DNA of 64,000 bases from assembly GCA_002840435.1 (NCBI GenBank), contig PHAT01000004.1, positions 248,001 through 312,000 on the forward strand. Direction: 5' to 3'. This DNA is from Deltaproteobacteria bacterium HGW-Deltaproteobacteria-6 (lineage in GTDB: Bacteria > Desulfobacterota > Syntrophia > Syntrophales > Smithellaceae). The notes beneath the pieces were generated by a model. That model ran no database searches. It saw only the letters and a list, made by a program, of their open reading frames with translations, and was not told the DNA's origin. Shown here piece after piece: positions 8,297 through 17,393 of the stretch (its first letter is position 1; the number at the start of each line of letters is the position of its first letter). A program made the translations under genes and the position numbers.

Positions 8297-9838
8297 TTAA
8301 CGGCGGCGTCCGCCGCCCAGCAATGACCCCAGCACACCACGTACAATTTCCCGTCCAACGGATGAACCGATGGTTCGCACGACGCTTTTAGCGGCGGTTT
8401 GCACCAAACCGTCGGTTTTCCCTCCGCGGGGTCCGGTGCGTCCAAATAATAAATCACCCACGGCGCCGCCCAATATTCCTCCGCCTTCCTGCGCGGGCGC
8501 CTCAGAACCCGTTTGCCCGCCCGGCTGCACGGGGGCAGGTTCGCCCTGAACGGAGGCGCGCAGTTTTTCATAGGCCGATTCGCGGTCCAGCGCCTTTTCA
8601 TAGTGCCCGTAAATGGTGGAACGACTGATGGCCGCCTGCCGCTCGGCATCGCTTAAAACACCCAGACGCGAATCAGGCGCAATAACAAAAGACCTCTCCA
8701 CCTGAGCCGGACGGCCTTTCTCATCCAAAAAAGAGATCAGCGCTTCGCCGACACCCAGCTCAGTAATCGCATCATACGTGCTGAAGGCGGGATTGGGACG
8801 CATGGTATCCGCCGCCGTTTTAACCGCTTTCTGATCGCGGGGCGTAAAGGCGCGCAGGGCATGCTGGACGCGGTTGCCCAGCTGGCCCAGAACGGTTTCC
8901 GGAATATCCAGCGGATTTTGCGTCACGAAATAAACACCCACGCCTTTAGAACGAATCAGACGCACCACCTGCTCGATTTTTTCCAGAAGCGCGGCCGGTG
9001 CGTCATTAAACAGCAGATGGGCTTCATCGAAGAAGAAAACCAGTTTAGGCGCTTCGACATCTCCCACTTCGGGCAGCTGCTCAAAAAGTTCAGACAGCAT
9101 CCACAGGAGAAAGGTCGAGTAAAGTTTGGGATTATGATAGAGCCTGTCGGCGGCCAGCACATTGACTACGCCGCGCCCTTCGCCGTCGGTTTGCATCAGG
9201 TCGGCAATGTTCAGCATCGGCTCCCCGAAAAATTTGTCGCCGCCCTGTTCGTCAAGACCTAAAAGCCCGCGTTGAATCGCGCCCACGGATGCCGCCGAGA
9301 CATTACCGTATTCCGTGGTGAACTGTTTGGCGTTGTCGCCCACGAACTGGATCATAGCCCGCAGATCCTTCAGATCTAGCAAAAGCAGTCCGTTGTCGTC
9401 GGCAATTTTAAAAACCAGCGTCAACACGCCGGACTGAGTTTCGTTAAGATTGAGCAGCCTCGAGAGCAAGAGCGGCCCCATGTCGGATATGGTGGCGCGC
9501 ACCGGGTGTCCCTTTTCCCCGAACACATCCCAGAACACGGCTGTACTGGCGCGCGGCTGAAAATCCTTGATGCCGATCGATTCCAGCCTTTTCATCATTT
9601 TCTCCGAGGCAACGCCTGCCGCCCCGATGCCGGCAAGGTCTCCCTTAACGTCCGCCATAAAAACCGGGACGCCGATGGACGCGAAGGATTCGGCCATCTT
9701 TTGCAGTGTGACGGTTTTCCCCGTACCGGTGGCGCCCGTAATAAGTCCATGGCGGTTGGCCATATTCGGCAGCAGAACAATTTCTTTTCCCCGAGACATT
9801 GCGATTTTTAATGGTGTAGTCATCTTAATTTTTATCAC
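8297..9838 (-). CDS. HerA/YjgR-like DUF853 ATPase
   Basis: A 513-residue ATPase of the HerA-FtsK class in its DUF853 (YjgR) branch. Walker A is GATGTGKT (residues about 35-42), followed by [12 protein letters not shown]; Walker B is [11 protein letters not shown] near residue 270; a Gln/Asn-rich sensor ([11 protein letters not shown]) and an Arg-containing segment follow. The C-terminus is a Gly/Arg-rich tail ([11 protein letters not shown]). The biological role of this branch is poorly defined; related ATPases translocate on DNA. The GTG start at 9838 has GGAG only two to three bases upstream, while an ATG at 9823 has it about 17 bases upstream, so the exact start is unsettled. Confidence 0.85.
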   Translation of the reverse strand: MIKIKMTTPLKIAMSRGKEIVLLPNMANRHGLITGATGTGKTVTLQKMAESFASIGVPVFMADVKGDLAGIGAAGVASEKMMKRLESIGIKDFQPRASTAVFWDVFGEKGHPVRATISDMGPLLLSRLLNLNETQSGVLTLVFKIADDNGLLLLDLKDLRAMIQFVGDNAKQFTTEYGNVSAASVGAIQRGLLGLDEQGGDKFFGEPMLNIADLMQTDGEGRGVVNVLAADRLYHNPKLYSTFLLWMLSELFEQLPEVGDVEAPKLVFFFDEAHLLFNDAPAALLEKIEQVVRLIRSKGVGVYFVTQNPLDIPETVLGQLGNRVQHALRAFTPRDQKAVKTAADTMRPNPAFSTYDAITELGVGEALISFLDEKGRPAQVERSFVIAPDSRLGVLSDAERQAAISRSTIYGHYEKALDRESAYEKLRASVQGEPAPVQPGGQTGSEAPAQEGGGILGGAVGDLLFGRTGPRGGKTDGLVQTAAKSVVRTIGSSVGREIVRGVLGSLLGGGRRR

Positions 9839-9888
9839 CTCTCCTTATTCATCATCCATTATTACGGAACGCAGAAAAACCCTTTCCG

Positions 9889-9913
9889 GCAGGTCAGAAT
9901 AATCCCGACCTGC
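9889..9913. terminator. Hairpin between the HerA-like and histidine kinase genes
   Basis: GCAGGTC (9889-9895) and GACCTGC (9907-9913) form a seven-base-pair stem with an 11-base loop. A TTTTCTCTCTC tract follows on the plus strand; on the minus strand GGGTTTTT occurs about ten bases past the stem. It probably ends transcription of the minus-strand kinase gene. Confidence 0.4.
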
Positions 9914-9937
9914 TTTTCTCTCTCTTGTTACAACGTT

Positions 9938-11836
9938 TCATCCATCATTTGGCACCGGATATTGACCGGAATCCTGAATCGCCGCAAGGCATTTGCCGTC
10001 AATCGTTCGGCGCACGGCATAGGCCAGTTGAACCATTTCGAAGGGTTTCATGAGAAACTCCCGGATACCCAGTCTGGCAGCCTCCGCCCTCGATATATGT
10101 TCACTGTACCCTGTGCAGATGATAATGGGCAGATCCGGCCTCAGCTCCAGCATTTTATGCGCCAGCTTATCACCGGTTAACTGCGGCATGCTCATATCGG
10201 TAATGACGGCATCAACCCGCTCGGGGGCAGCGGCGAAGAAATGATAGGCCTCCATGCTGCTGGTCTTAACAATTACCTGATATCCCAGGCTCTCCAGCAT
10301 TTCACCGGCTATCTCGCCCAGGGCCTGTTCGTCATCGACATACAGAATGGTTTCCGTTCCGGTGGGCATGACGTCCTCTTCCCGCGCGTCTTCCGGCTTT
10401 CTCCGGTCTTCAACCTCCGGGAAATAGACGTCAAAAGAGGTTCCTGTTCCCTGCGCGCTGCGGCAGACAATGGCGCCTCCGTGGCTTTTAACAATGCCGT
10501 GCACAACTGAAAGGCCCAGGCCCGTTCCGCGGCCAGCCTCTTTCGTGGTGAAATAAGGTTCAAAGACCCGCGCAGAAACCTCGGGTGTCATGCCGTGACC
10601 GCTGTCGCAGATCGTCATTTTAAGATAGGGGCCTGATGGAAGTTGCAGCTCGCGCGCCGCTCTTTGTTCATCCATGTACTCTCGTGTGAGGCGGACCTCC
10701 AGCACGCCGCCGTCCTTGTCCATGGCATGAACAGCGTTGTTTAATAGATTCATGATGATCTGATGGATATAGGTTGAACTGGACAGAATCAGGCCGGAGT
10801 CGGCGTAATATTCTTCAACTTTAATATTGGCCGGAATCAATGAACGCATCATCTTGAGCGCTTCCGAAACAGACTCGCTGAGTTTAAGAGGCGCCACGCT
10901 GATTTCAGACTTGCGGCTGAAGGTCAGAATCTGGTTGACCAGCGCTTTGCCGCGTTCACCCGCTTTCAGGATTTCGGCAACTTTCCTGCGGCTTTTATCA
11001 TCCGCGCCGGGATCGGAAAGCGCCAGTTCCGAATAACCGATGATGGCGGATAAAATGTTGTTGAAATCATGAGCGATGCCGCCCGCCATTGTTCCGATGG
11101 CTTCCATTTTCTGGGCCTGATCCAGTTCGCCCTGAAGACGATCTTTTTCTTCCTCGATTTTCCGCCGTTCGGAAATCTCGGTGCGCAGCGCTTCATTAAT
11201 GGCTTGTAATGCCTCTCTCTCCTGCTCGAGCTGTATGCGCAAATTATGTTCATGGAGGAGCAGCTCGCTCATCCGGTCCAGGAGCAGACCGACAGGCAAA
11301 CCCGCAAACAGGGAAACAAGCGAGATGCTGACAATGAACATAACCCACAAGCTGAAAGGCTCCGTATAGATCGCCGCCCATGATGACAGATATAGACCGG
11401 CCTGCCAGTATAATACCATCAGCAAAATGAGATTGATCACCGTGGTCACAATGGCGGCGCGGACGCCGAATAGAAAAGCGGCGCTGACGACAGACATCAC
11501 CAGCCAGCCCGGCCGGGCGTAAAGAGGCCCCAACGTAATAATAAAGGTCAGCATCAAACCATAAAGCAGGATAAAAAAAATTTTAATAAAATGGGGCGTA
11601 TATCTTATCCACAGAAGCGCGGTGATAAACGCGATGATAAAGAGTTCTAAAATAATCAGGTCGTATTTCCCCTGCTTAATGTAGGTTGGAAGTGAAAATA
11701 TCAGTCCGACGGGAAGGATGACTAAGGCAAAGAAAAGCATGAACCTGATATAGTATACGCGCCAGCCTTCGAGGTCTTGAAACTCCTTGAGTTCTTTGCC
11801 GGGCAATATTCTTTCGAAAAGCTGTTTTAACGTCAT
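9938..11836 (-). CDS. Membrane hybrid histidine kinase with C-terminal receiver
   Basis: A 632-residue sensor kinase. Residues 28-185 hold about six membrane helices with little periplasmic sequence, so the signal is likely sensed in or near the membrane. A coiled coil (190-245) leads to the HisKA domain with phospho-accepting H256 in GGIAHDFNNIL. The ATPase domain shows the N box NLLNNAVHAM, G1 DSGHGM and G2 GRGTGLGL. A linker joins a receiver domain with phosphorylatable D547 (DAVITDMSMPQ) and Lys in FLMKPF. No separate response regulator is adjacent, so output may be via a distant phosphotransfer partner. GGAG lies seven bases before the ATG. Confidence 0.88.
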   Translation of the reverse strand: MTLKQLFERILPGKELKEFQDLEGWRVYYIRFMLFFALVILPVGLIFSLPTYIKQGKYDLIILELFIIAFITALLWIRYTPHFIKIFFILLYGLMLTFIITLGPLYARPGWLVMSVVSAAFLFGVRAAIVTTVINLILLMVLYWQAGLYLSSWAAIYTEPFSLWVMFIVSISLVSLFAGLPVGLLLDRMSELLLHEHNLRIQLEQEREALQAINEALRTEISERRKIEEEKDRLQGELDQAQKMEAIGTMAGGIAHDFNNILSAIIGYSELALSDPGADDKSRRKVAEILKAGERGKALVNQILTFSRKSEISVAPLKLSESVSEALKMMRSLIPANIKVEEYYADSGLILSSSTYIHQIIMNLLNNAVHAMDKDGGVLEVRLTREYMDEQRAARELQLPSGPYLKMTICDSGHGMTPEVSARVFEPYFTTKEAGRGTGLGLSVVHGIVKSHGGAIVCRSAQGTGTSFDVYFPEVEDRRKPEDAREEDVMPTGTETILYVDDEQALGEIAGEMLESLGYQVIVKTSSMEAYHFFAAAPERVDAVITDMSMPQLTGDKLAHKMLELRPDLPIIICTGYSEHISRAEAARLGIREFLMKPFEMVQLAYAVRRTIDGKCLAAIQDSGQYPVPNDG

Positions 11837-12389
11837 GATGATCTCCGGTCGTCAGCTTCTGACGCCATTTTAGTAACGTCAGTGTGCCCTGAAGAAGATT
11901 TTCAAATTTCAACCCATTAGCCGTTGTTCAATAATAACTGTGACATTTTCATATCATAACCGGCATAAGGGCCGTCACGAAAAGAATAGACAGGTAACCA
12001 TTATTTCTTAACGCTCCCTGAGAACAGGCAAAAATCATGCTGCACAGCAGGCCCATATCGTTTTTACGTGATCTGAAGATCAAAGAGCGACGGGCTTGTG
12101 GATAAGACGCTGCCCTTGAATTAAACTATAAGAACAACCATCTGAGCTGTCAATAAAAAATAACGCAACGCGGCAGGCGCAAGAAGCAAAACCCCTTCAG
12201 GAGAGCCTTCTTCAATTACCAAAAAGCTTCTGACCTGAGCCCAGCTTTAAATTGGCATTGGTCTCCGTTTATGCTATATCCACACAGTATTCCGGCAGGG
12301 GCCGCAGCCAACCGCGCCCTGATGCACGGAATCGAGGAATGCAGTTATAGTGCTTCATTCCTTCATCCTTAATCAGAACCGGTGTCAGC
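11837..12389. other. Intergenic region between divergent histidine kinase and STAS-ABC operon
   Basis: About 550 bases with no credible gene. It holds the promoter region of the minus-strand kinase gene on the left and the promoter box at 12241-12280 on the right. The 110-base leader after that box contains GC-rich segments (near 12296-12335) but I could not draw a convincing riboswitch. No repeats or mobile-element remains seen. Confidence 0.5.
12241..12280 (+). promoter_or_regulatory. Extended -10 promoter box before the STAS-ABC operon (shared with paaK)
   Basis: CCAGCTTTAA (12241-12250) is followed by TTGGCA (12252-12257), a 17-base spacer and TATATC (12275-12280) with the extended -10 TGC directly before it. 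The same 40-base arrangement, about 30 of 40 bases identical with no gaps, precedes paaK at 35091-35130. The identical upstream CCAGCTTTAA, outside the core promoter hexamers, suggests a common activator site. Confidence 0.55.
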
Positions 12390-13607
12390 ATGTTTGAATA
12401 CACCATAACTCATAAAGATTCCTGCCAGTGCGTGACGGCAAAAGGGCGCATTGATGCGCTTTCCGCGTCGGAAATTCAAAAAGTTTTTCAGCAATTGATT
12501 CTGGAAGGCGGGCGGGTATTGCTTGCCGATCTCTCGGGGGTTCATTACATCAGCAGCGCGGGACTACGGACGTTCATCAGCGCGCAAAAAGAGCTCAAAA
12601 AAGTGGGCGGTGAAATGCTGCTCGCGGGCCTTACGCCGCAGGTGCAGGACGTCTTTAAAGTCAGCGGCCTGGATCAACTTTTCCGCATCGTGCCTGGCGT
12701 TGATGCAATCGGAGCGCAATCCTCCGCCGGTTCGGAGGCCGCACCCGGCCATCAGGTGCGGACCGATCAGATTTCCCTTACGTACATCGAAAAGGACGTT
12801 CCCCCGGGTTCTCTTTTTCTGATTGGTTCAACCGCTAAAATGGAAAACGCCTCCTATTCTGAAACAGACGTGGTGGCCGTGCCGGCTTCCCTAATGCGCT
12901 CGGGCTGCGGACTGGCCGCGCTGGGCGACAGCTTTGCGGAATATCAGAATCTTTTCGGCGAGGCGATGGTGGTGAACGCCAACTTTTTTTACTACCCCGC
13001 CGTCCGCCATCCGTCCGTCGATTTTATGCTGGGGGCCCACGCGGACCCCGCCGCCGCCTACAAGTTTCTGCATGGCTTCGGCGTCAATGGCGAGCCGCGG
13101 TATCTCCTGTCTTTCAAAAGCGAAAACGGCGCGTTGGATCTCACGGCGCTGATCAATAGTTTCCTGACCATTTCCCGGGCGAATCTCATCAGCGTGACAA
13201 TGCTTGCCGAAAGCAAAGGCATCTGGGGCATGAACATTAAAAGACCGCCGGTGGAAAACCCGCAAACCGCCCGGCGCGAAAATATTTTCAGCAGCGGATC
13301 CTTTTCCGACTGGTTTGACTTTCCCGTGGAACCTATGCATGCCGGAGCGGTTGTCGCCGCAACGGGCATCATCACACGCAATCCCGGGGAGCTGCCCGGG
13401 GCGATTCAGCCTCTTTTTTCCGGCGGCAATTTATTTCATCTGCACGGCGGCATCTTTGACAAAGCGCCCATCAGCAATAACCTTCAGGATTTCGACCGAG
13501 AACTGGCGCGCGTTTTCAATGAACTGGACGTGTTTAAAATTCAGCACCTCCTCGGACAATCCCGGTTTGCCGGCGGTTTGGCAAGCCTGACGGAAATCGG
13601 GGTATAA
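12390..13607 (+). CDS. STAS-domain protein with uncharacterised C-terminal domain, first gene of an ABC operon
   Basis: A 405-residue protein. Residues 1-105 are a STAS domain of the anti-sigma-factor-antagonist kind, with the phosphorylatable Ser motif YISSAGLR (S55/S56). Residues about 120-405 form a second domain I do not recognise; it has alternating hydrophobic strands (GSLFLIGSTA, DVVAVPASLM, AVVAATGIIT) and no membrane segment. Two bases separate its stop from the GTG of the fused permease gene, so it is translationally linked to the transporter. A STAS head gene is unusual for this ABC family. Inference: it senses state by phosphorylation and controls transporter activity or a signalling output tied to substrate occupancy. 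The ribosome-binding site is weak. Confidence 0.75.
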   Translation: MFEYTITHKDSCQCVTAKGRIDALSASEIQKVFQQLILEGGRVLLADLSGVHYISSAGLRTFISAQKELKKVGGEMLLAGLTPQVQDVFKVSGLDQLFRIVPGVDAIGAQSSAGSEAAPGHQVRTDQISLTYIEKDVPPGSLFLIGSTAKMENASYSETDVVAVPASLMRSGCGLAALGDSFAEYQNLFGEAMVVNANFFYYPAVRHPSVDFMLGAHADPAAAYKFLHGFGVNGEPRYLLSFKSENGALDLTALINSFLTISRANLISVTMLAESKGIWGMNIKRPPVENPQTARRENIFSSGSFSDWFDFPVEPMHAGAVVAATGIITRNPGELPGAIQPLFSGGNLFHLHGGIFDKAPISNNLQDFDRELARVFNELDVFKIQHLLGQSRFAGGLASLTEIGV

Positions 13608-13609
13608 CC

Positions 13610-16429
13610 GTGGAACTCTGGGTCGGCGCGATCAACCTCGGTTTTTTATACGCCTTTATGGCGATGGGCGTCTTCATCACATTCCGCATTCACGATTTCG
13701 CCGATATCACCGTGGATGGCAGTTTTGTCACCGGCGCAGCCATGACGGCCGTCCTCATCGTTACGGGCGTCAATCCCTGGATCGCGCTTTTGCTCTCCTT
13801 TCTTACGGCATCCGCCGCGGGTGCGATCACGGCGCTGATCCACACCCGCTTTCAAATCAACGGGCTTCTGGCCGGCATCATGGTCATGACCGGCCTGTAT
13901 TCCATTAATCTGCACATCATGGGCCGATCCAATATTCCCCTGCTCAACGAACCGGGACTCATCGCGGGCATGAAAGACATCAACCCCGGCCTGCCCTATG
14001 AAATATGGCTCTGCCTGATCTTCGGCGCGGTCATCACCGCATTCTGGCTTATCATCTCATTGTTTTTCCGGACGGACTTCGGCATCTCCATGAGAGCCAC
14101 CGGCAACAATCCCGCCATGGCGGCCGCTTCCGGCATCAACGTCAATGGCATGAAAATTTTCGGCATCGCGCTGGCCAACGGACTGGTCGGCATCTCCGGC
14201 AGTCTGGTCGCTCAGTATCAGGGCTTTGCCGACATCGGCATGGGCATCGGCTCCATCGTCTTCGGACTGGCGGCTGTCATCATCGGCGAAACGATCCTGC
14301 CTTTGAGGTCGATCTGGGCCAAGACCCTGAGCGTCATTGCCGGCTCCATCATTTTCCGCCTCATGGTGGCCCTCGCACTGTACGTCGGTTTGAATCCCAT
14401 TGATTTGAAGCTGATCACCGCCGTCTTCGTCCTGGCGATCCTCGTCGCGCCGACAATCCTTCAGAAAAAACCGGCAAAAACCCCTGCTGCCGCATCGCGT
14501 TTATCTTCGTTTTTTTCCGGAAAGAAGCCGGTCATTGCCTTTGGCCTGCTGATCGTTCTGGCGCTGGGCGGGGTTTTCGCTTACACGATGTCCGGGAAAA
14601 AACTTTCCACCGATCAGCCGAAGCTGCGCATCGGCGTGGTGCAACTGAGCAATCATGATGTGCTCAATAGGACGCGGGACGGCTTCATCCGGGAGCTGGG
14701 CCGGCTGGGCTATGAAGACGGCCGGAACGTGACCCTCTATCTGGAAGATGCGAACGGCGACATGGCCACGGTCAACAGCATCCTGGACAAATTTCTGCAG
14801 GAACGCGTGGATGTGGTGGTGCCCATCTCCACCGGCTGCACGCAGGCGGCCATCAACAAGATCAAAGACAGACCCGTCGTTTTTGCGACCGTCGCGAATC
14901 CCTTTCTCATCGGCGCAGGCACATCCGATACGAATCATTTGCCCAACGTCACCGGTGTTTATGGAGCGGTGCCGATGGATAAAATGATTGAACTGACCAC
15001 CGCGATCCTGCCGGGAAAAATCAAAGTCGGCTGTATCTGGGACCCGTCTCAGGTGAACGCGGTATTCAATGTCCGACAGCTACAGGCCCAGATCGCCAAG
15101 CACCCCGAAATTACCTTTGCCGGCGCCACCGTCACCGGATCGTCGGAAGTTCAGCAGGCCGCGCAGGCATTGACCGGGCAGGATATCGACGCGTTTGTGC
15201 TGGTCACGGATAATATCGTTTTTTCCGCCCTGGAATCCGTCATCAAAGCAGCCGATGCCCGCGGGATACCGGTCATTCTGAGCGATGTGGAACGCCTGGA
15301 TGACGGTGCTCTGGCCGCCTGCGGATACGACTATACCCAGAGCGGCACGCAGGCGGCGCGTCTGGTTGCCCGCATCCTCAAAGGGGAAAGCCCGTCACGG
15401 ATTCCTTTTGAACGCTACCGGAACCTGACCATCGGCTACAATCCCGATGTCGCCAAAAAGCTGGGGATTAATATACCACGGGCTATGCTGGCTAATGCCA
15501 CACCGATCACGGGCGGCGCAAAAAAAGATGCAGGGTCCAAACGCCTCGCGCTCTTTGTCTTTTCCGACAGCACCCTTTTGGAACTGACTGCCAGGGGCAT
15601 TCAAGATGAACTTAAAAAAAGCGGCGTTTTGCGGGAACACAATATGACCGTCGATGTGAAGAACGCTCAGAATGAATACAGCACCGGACAGGCGATTGTG
15701 CAGGACATTGTCCGGCAGAATTATGATTACATCATCACGGCTTCGACAATGTCATTGCAGATAACGGCCAACGGCAACAAAAAGATCCCCCACATTTTCG
15801 GCGCGGTGACCGATCCCTACCGGATGGGCGTCGCCAGAAACGCAGCCGATCACATTCCGAATATTACCGGTGTAGCCACGTTCCAGCCCGTAGAATCCAC
15901 GATTCGCGCGATACGGGCCATTTTCCCGAAGGCAAAACGGATCGGATTGGTCTGGAATCCCTCGGAAGCCAATTCGGAAGCCTGCACGCTGAAAGCGCGG
16001 GCCGCGGCCCGCCAATATTCCTTTGAACTGGTGGAAAGAACCGTAACCCGTACGGATGAAGTCAAAGACGCGGCGATGGCCGTCATCAACGCTGGCGTCG
16101 ACGTGTTTTTCACGTCCGGCGACAACACCGTGATTCTGGCATCAGCGACCGTCGCACAGGTCATGCAGGAGCACAAAATTCCCTATTTCACCAATGATCC
16201 TTCCGACATCGAACGCGGCGCGTTCTTTTCCATCGGGGCCGACTATTATCAGGTAGGTCGGGAAACGGCCAAAATGGCTGTTCGCGTGATCAACGGCGAC
16301 AATCCCAAAAACATTCCCATCCGGGAGTACGTACCTGAAGCGGTGGGCGTTTCACTTGCGCTGGCCGCACGCTACGGCGTAACCATTCCGGCCGATCTCC
16401 TGAAAAAAGCAACCGTGGTAAAGAGGTAA
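13610..16429 (+). CDS. ABC transporter permease fused to two tandem substrate-binding domains (TrpXY-like family)
   Basis: A 939-residue fusion. Residues 1-290 are a permease of the branched-chain/simple-sugar type (BPD_transp_2), with about eight membrane helices and the ITVDGSFVTGAA and GISMRATGNNPAMA motifs typical of TrpY-like permeases. After a linker, a further membrane helix (about 306-327) leads to two homologous periplasmic-binding domains of the ABC_sub_bind (TrpX-like) family at about 335-640 and 642-939, each starting with an RIGVVQLSN or RLALFVFSD strand and containing a P(N/x)ITGV element. In this family the three parts are normally separate proteins. Having two binding domains in one chain means a permease dimer would display four. 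Starts with GTG, two bases after the STAS gene. Confidence 0.85.
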   Translation: MELWVGAINLGFLYAFMAMGVFITFRIHDFADITVDGSFVTGAAMTAVLIVTGVNPWIALLLSFLTASAAGAITALIHTRFQINGLLAGIMVMTGLYSINLHIMGRSNIPLLNEPGLIAGMKDINPGLPYEIWLCLIFGAVITAFWLIISLFFRTDFGISMRATGNNPAMAAASGINVNGMKIFGIALANGLVGISGSLVAQYQGFADIGMGIGSIVFGLAAVIIGETILPLRSIWAKTLSVIAGSIIFRLMVALALYVGLNPIDLKLITAVFVLAILVAPTILQKKPAKTPAAASRLSSFFSGKKPVIAFGLLIVLALGGVFAYTMSGKKLSTDQPKLRIGVVQLSNHDVLNRTRDGFIRELGRLGYEDGRNVTLYLEDANGDMATVNSILDKFLQERVDVVVPISTGCTQAAINKIKDRPVVFATVANPFLIGAGTSDTNHLPNVTGVYGAVPMDKMIELTTAILPGKIKVGCIWDPSQVNAVFNVRQLQAQIAKHPEITFAGATVTGSSEVQQAAQALTGQDIDAFVLVTDNIVFSALESVIKAADARGIPVILSDVERLDDGALAACGYDYTQSGTQAARLVARILKGESPSRIPFERYRNLTIGYNPDVAKKLGINIPRAMLANATPITGGAKKDAGSKRLALFVFSDSTLLELTARGIQDELKKSGVLREHNMTVDVKNAQNEYSTGQAIVQDIVRQNYDYIITASTMSLQITANGNKKIPHIFGAVTDPYRMGVARNAADHIPNITGVATFQPVESTIRAIRAIFPKAKRIGLVWNPSEANSEACTLKARAAARQYSFELVERTVTRTDEVKDAAMAVINAGVDVFFTSGDNTVILASATVAQVMQEHKIPYFTNDPSDIERGAFFSIGADYYQVGRETAKMAVRVINGDNPKNIPIREYVPEAVGVSLALAARYGVTIPADLLKKATVVKR

Positions 16430-16432
16430 ATC

Positions 16433-17245
16433 ATGATCACCCTCACCAACATCCATAAGAAATTCAATGCCGGCACGCAAAATGAAGTGTACGCCTTGCG
16501 GGGAATTGATCTCACCATCCGCGAGGGCGAGTTTGTCACCATCATCGGCACGAACGGTTCGGGAAAATCGACCCTGCTCAACGTGCTTTCCGGGACTATT
16601 TCCCCCGACATGGGAAGCGTGTTCATCAATGACCGGGACGTCACAAAACAGAAGGATTATCAACGGGCTCATACGATCTCACGGGTTTTCCAGAACCCTT
16701 TCATGGGAACCGCCCCGGATATGACCATTGCGGAAAATCTGTTGATTGCATCGCTTCGGGGCCGGAAGCACCTTCTGCGGATGGGGCTCACCGCCCCGCG
16801 CCTGGCCTCGTTCCGCACACATGTGGCCCGCCTGGAGATGCAGCTTGAAGACCGGCTGGACAATATCATCGGCTCGCTTTCCGGCGGGCAGCGTCAGGCT
16901 GTAAGCCTTTTGATGGCCGTCATCCTCAGGCCGGATGTGCTGCTCCTGGATGAACATACCGCCGCGCTGGACCCCAAATCGGCGGCCCAGATTATCGCCC
17001 TGACCAAAGCGTTTGTGGAAAGAGAAAACCTGACGACCTTCATGGTGACGCACAGCATGCAGCAGGCCCTCGAACTGGGCTCCCGGACGCTGATGATGCA
17101 CAAAGGACGGATCATCGACGATATTTCCGAAAAGGAAAAAAATCAGATCACGGTGGATAACCTGCTGGACAAGTTCGCCCAGCTTCGCAAAACGGAGAAA
17201 CTGACCGATGAGATGATTGAACAACTCAGAAGGGACTATCTGTAG
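16433..17245 (+). CDS. ABC transporter ATP-binding protein (partner of the fused permease)
   Basis: A 270-residue ATPase with all nucleotide-binding motifs: Walker A GTNGSGKST (residues 39-47), signature LSGGQRQA, Walker B LLLDEHTAALD and the switch His in VTHSM. It starts three bases after the permease-SBP fusion gene stops, so the two are in one operon. The sequence type (RVFQNPFMGTAPDMTIAEN) matches ATPases that accompany TrpX/TrpY-like transporters. Imported substrate cannot be told from the ATPase; aromatic amino acids or other small organic ligands are candidates from the family. Confidence 0.88.
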   Translation: MITLTNIHKKFNAGTQNEVYALRGIDLTIREGEFVTIIGTNGSGKSTLLNVLSGTISPDMGSVFINDRDVTKQKDYQRAHTISRVFQNPFMGTAPDMTIAENLLIASLRGRKHLLRMGLTAPRLASFRTHVARLEMQLEDRLDNIIGSLSGGQRQAVSLLMAVILRPDVLLLDEHTAALDPKSAAQIIALTKAFVERENLTTFMVTHSMQQALELGSRTLMMHKGRIIDDISEKEKNQITVDNLLDKFAQLRKTEKLTDEMIEQLRRDYL

Positions 17246-17305
17246 CTGACCAAACACGCCGAGGGCGGATTCGCAAATGATATTGCTTTGTCGCTTCGAC
17301 TATTT

Positions 17306-17383
17306 TGTCACTTCGAACCGAAGGGAGAAGTCCTAATCGACCTGACTGAAATAAAAAGATATCTCCCTGCGGTCGATATGACA
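17306..17383. repeat. Palindromic intergenic repeat between convergent genes
   Basis: Left arm 17306-17332 (TGTCACTTCGAACCGAAGGG...) and right arm 17358-17383 (…TCTCCCTGCGGTCGATATGA…) are imperfect inverted repeats with a 25-base loop. A single right-arm-like copy occurs at 5090-5115. The element sits between the 3' ends of the ABC ATPase gene and the glucan synthase gene, where it could act as a bidirectional terminator. It resembles REP-type intergenic palindromes. Confidence 0.55.
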
Positions 17384-17393
17384 ATGACAGCCG

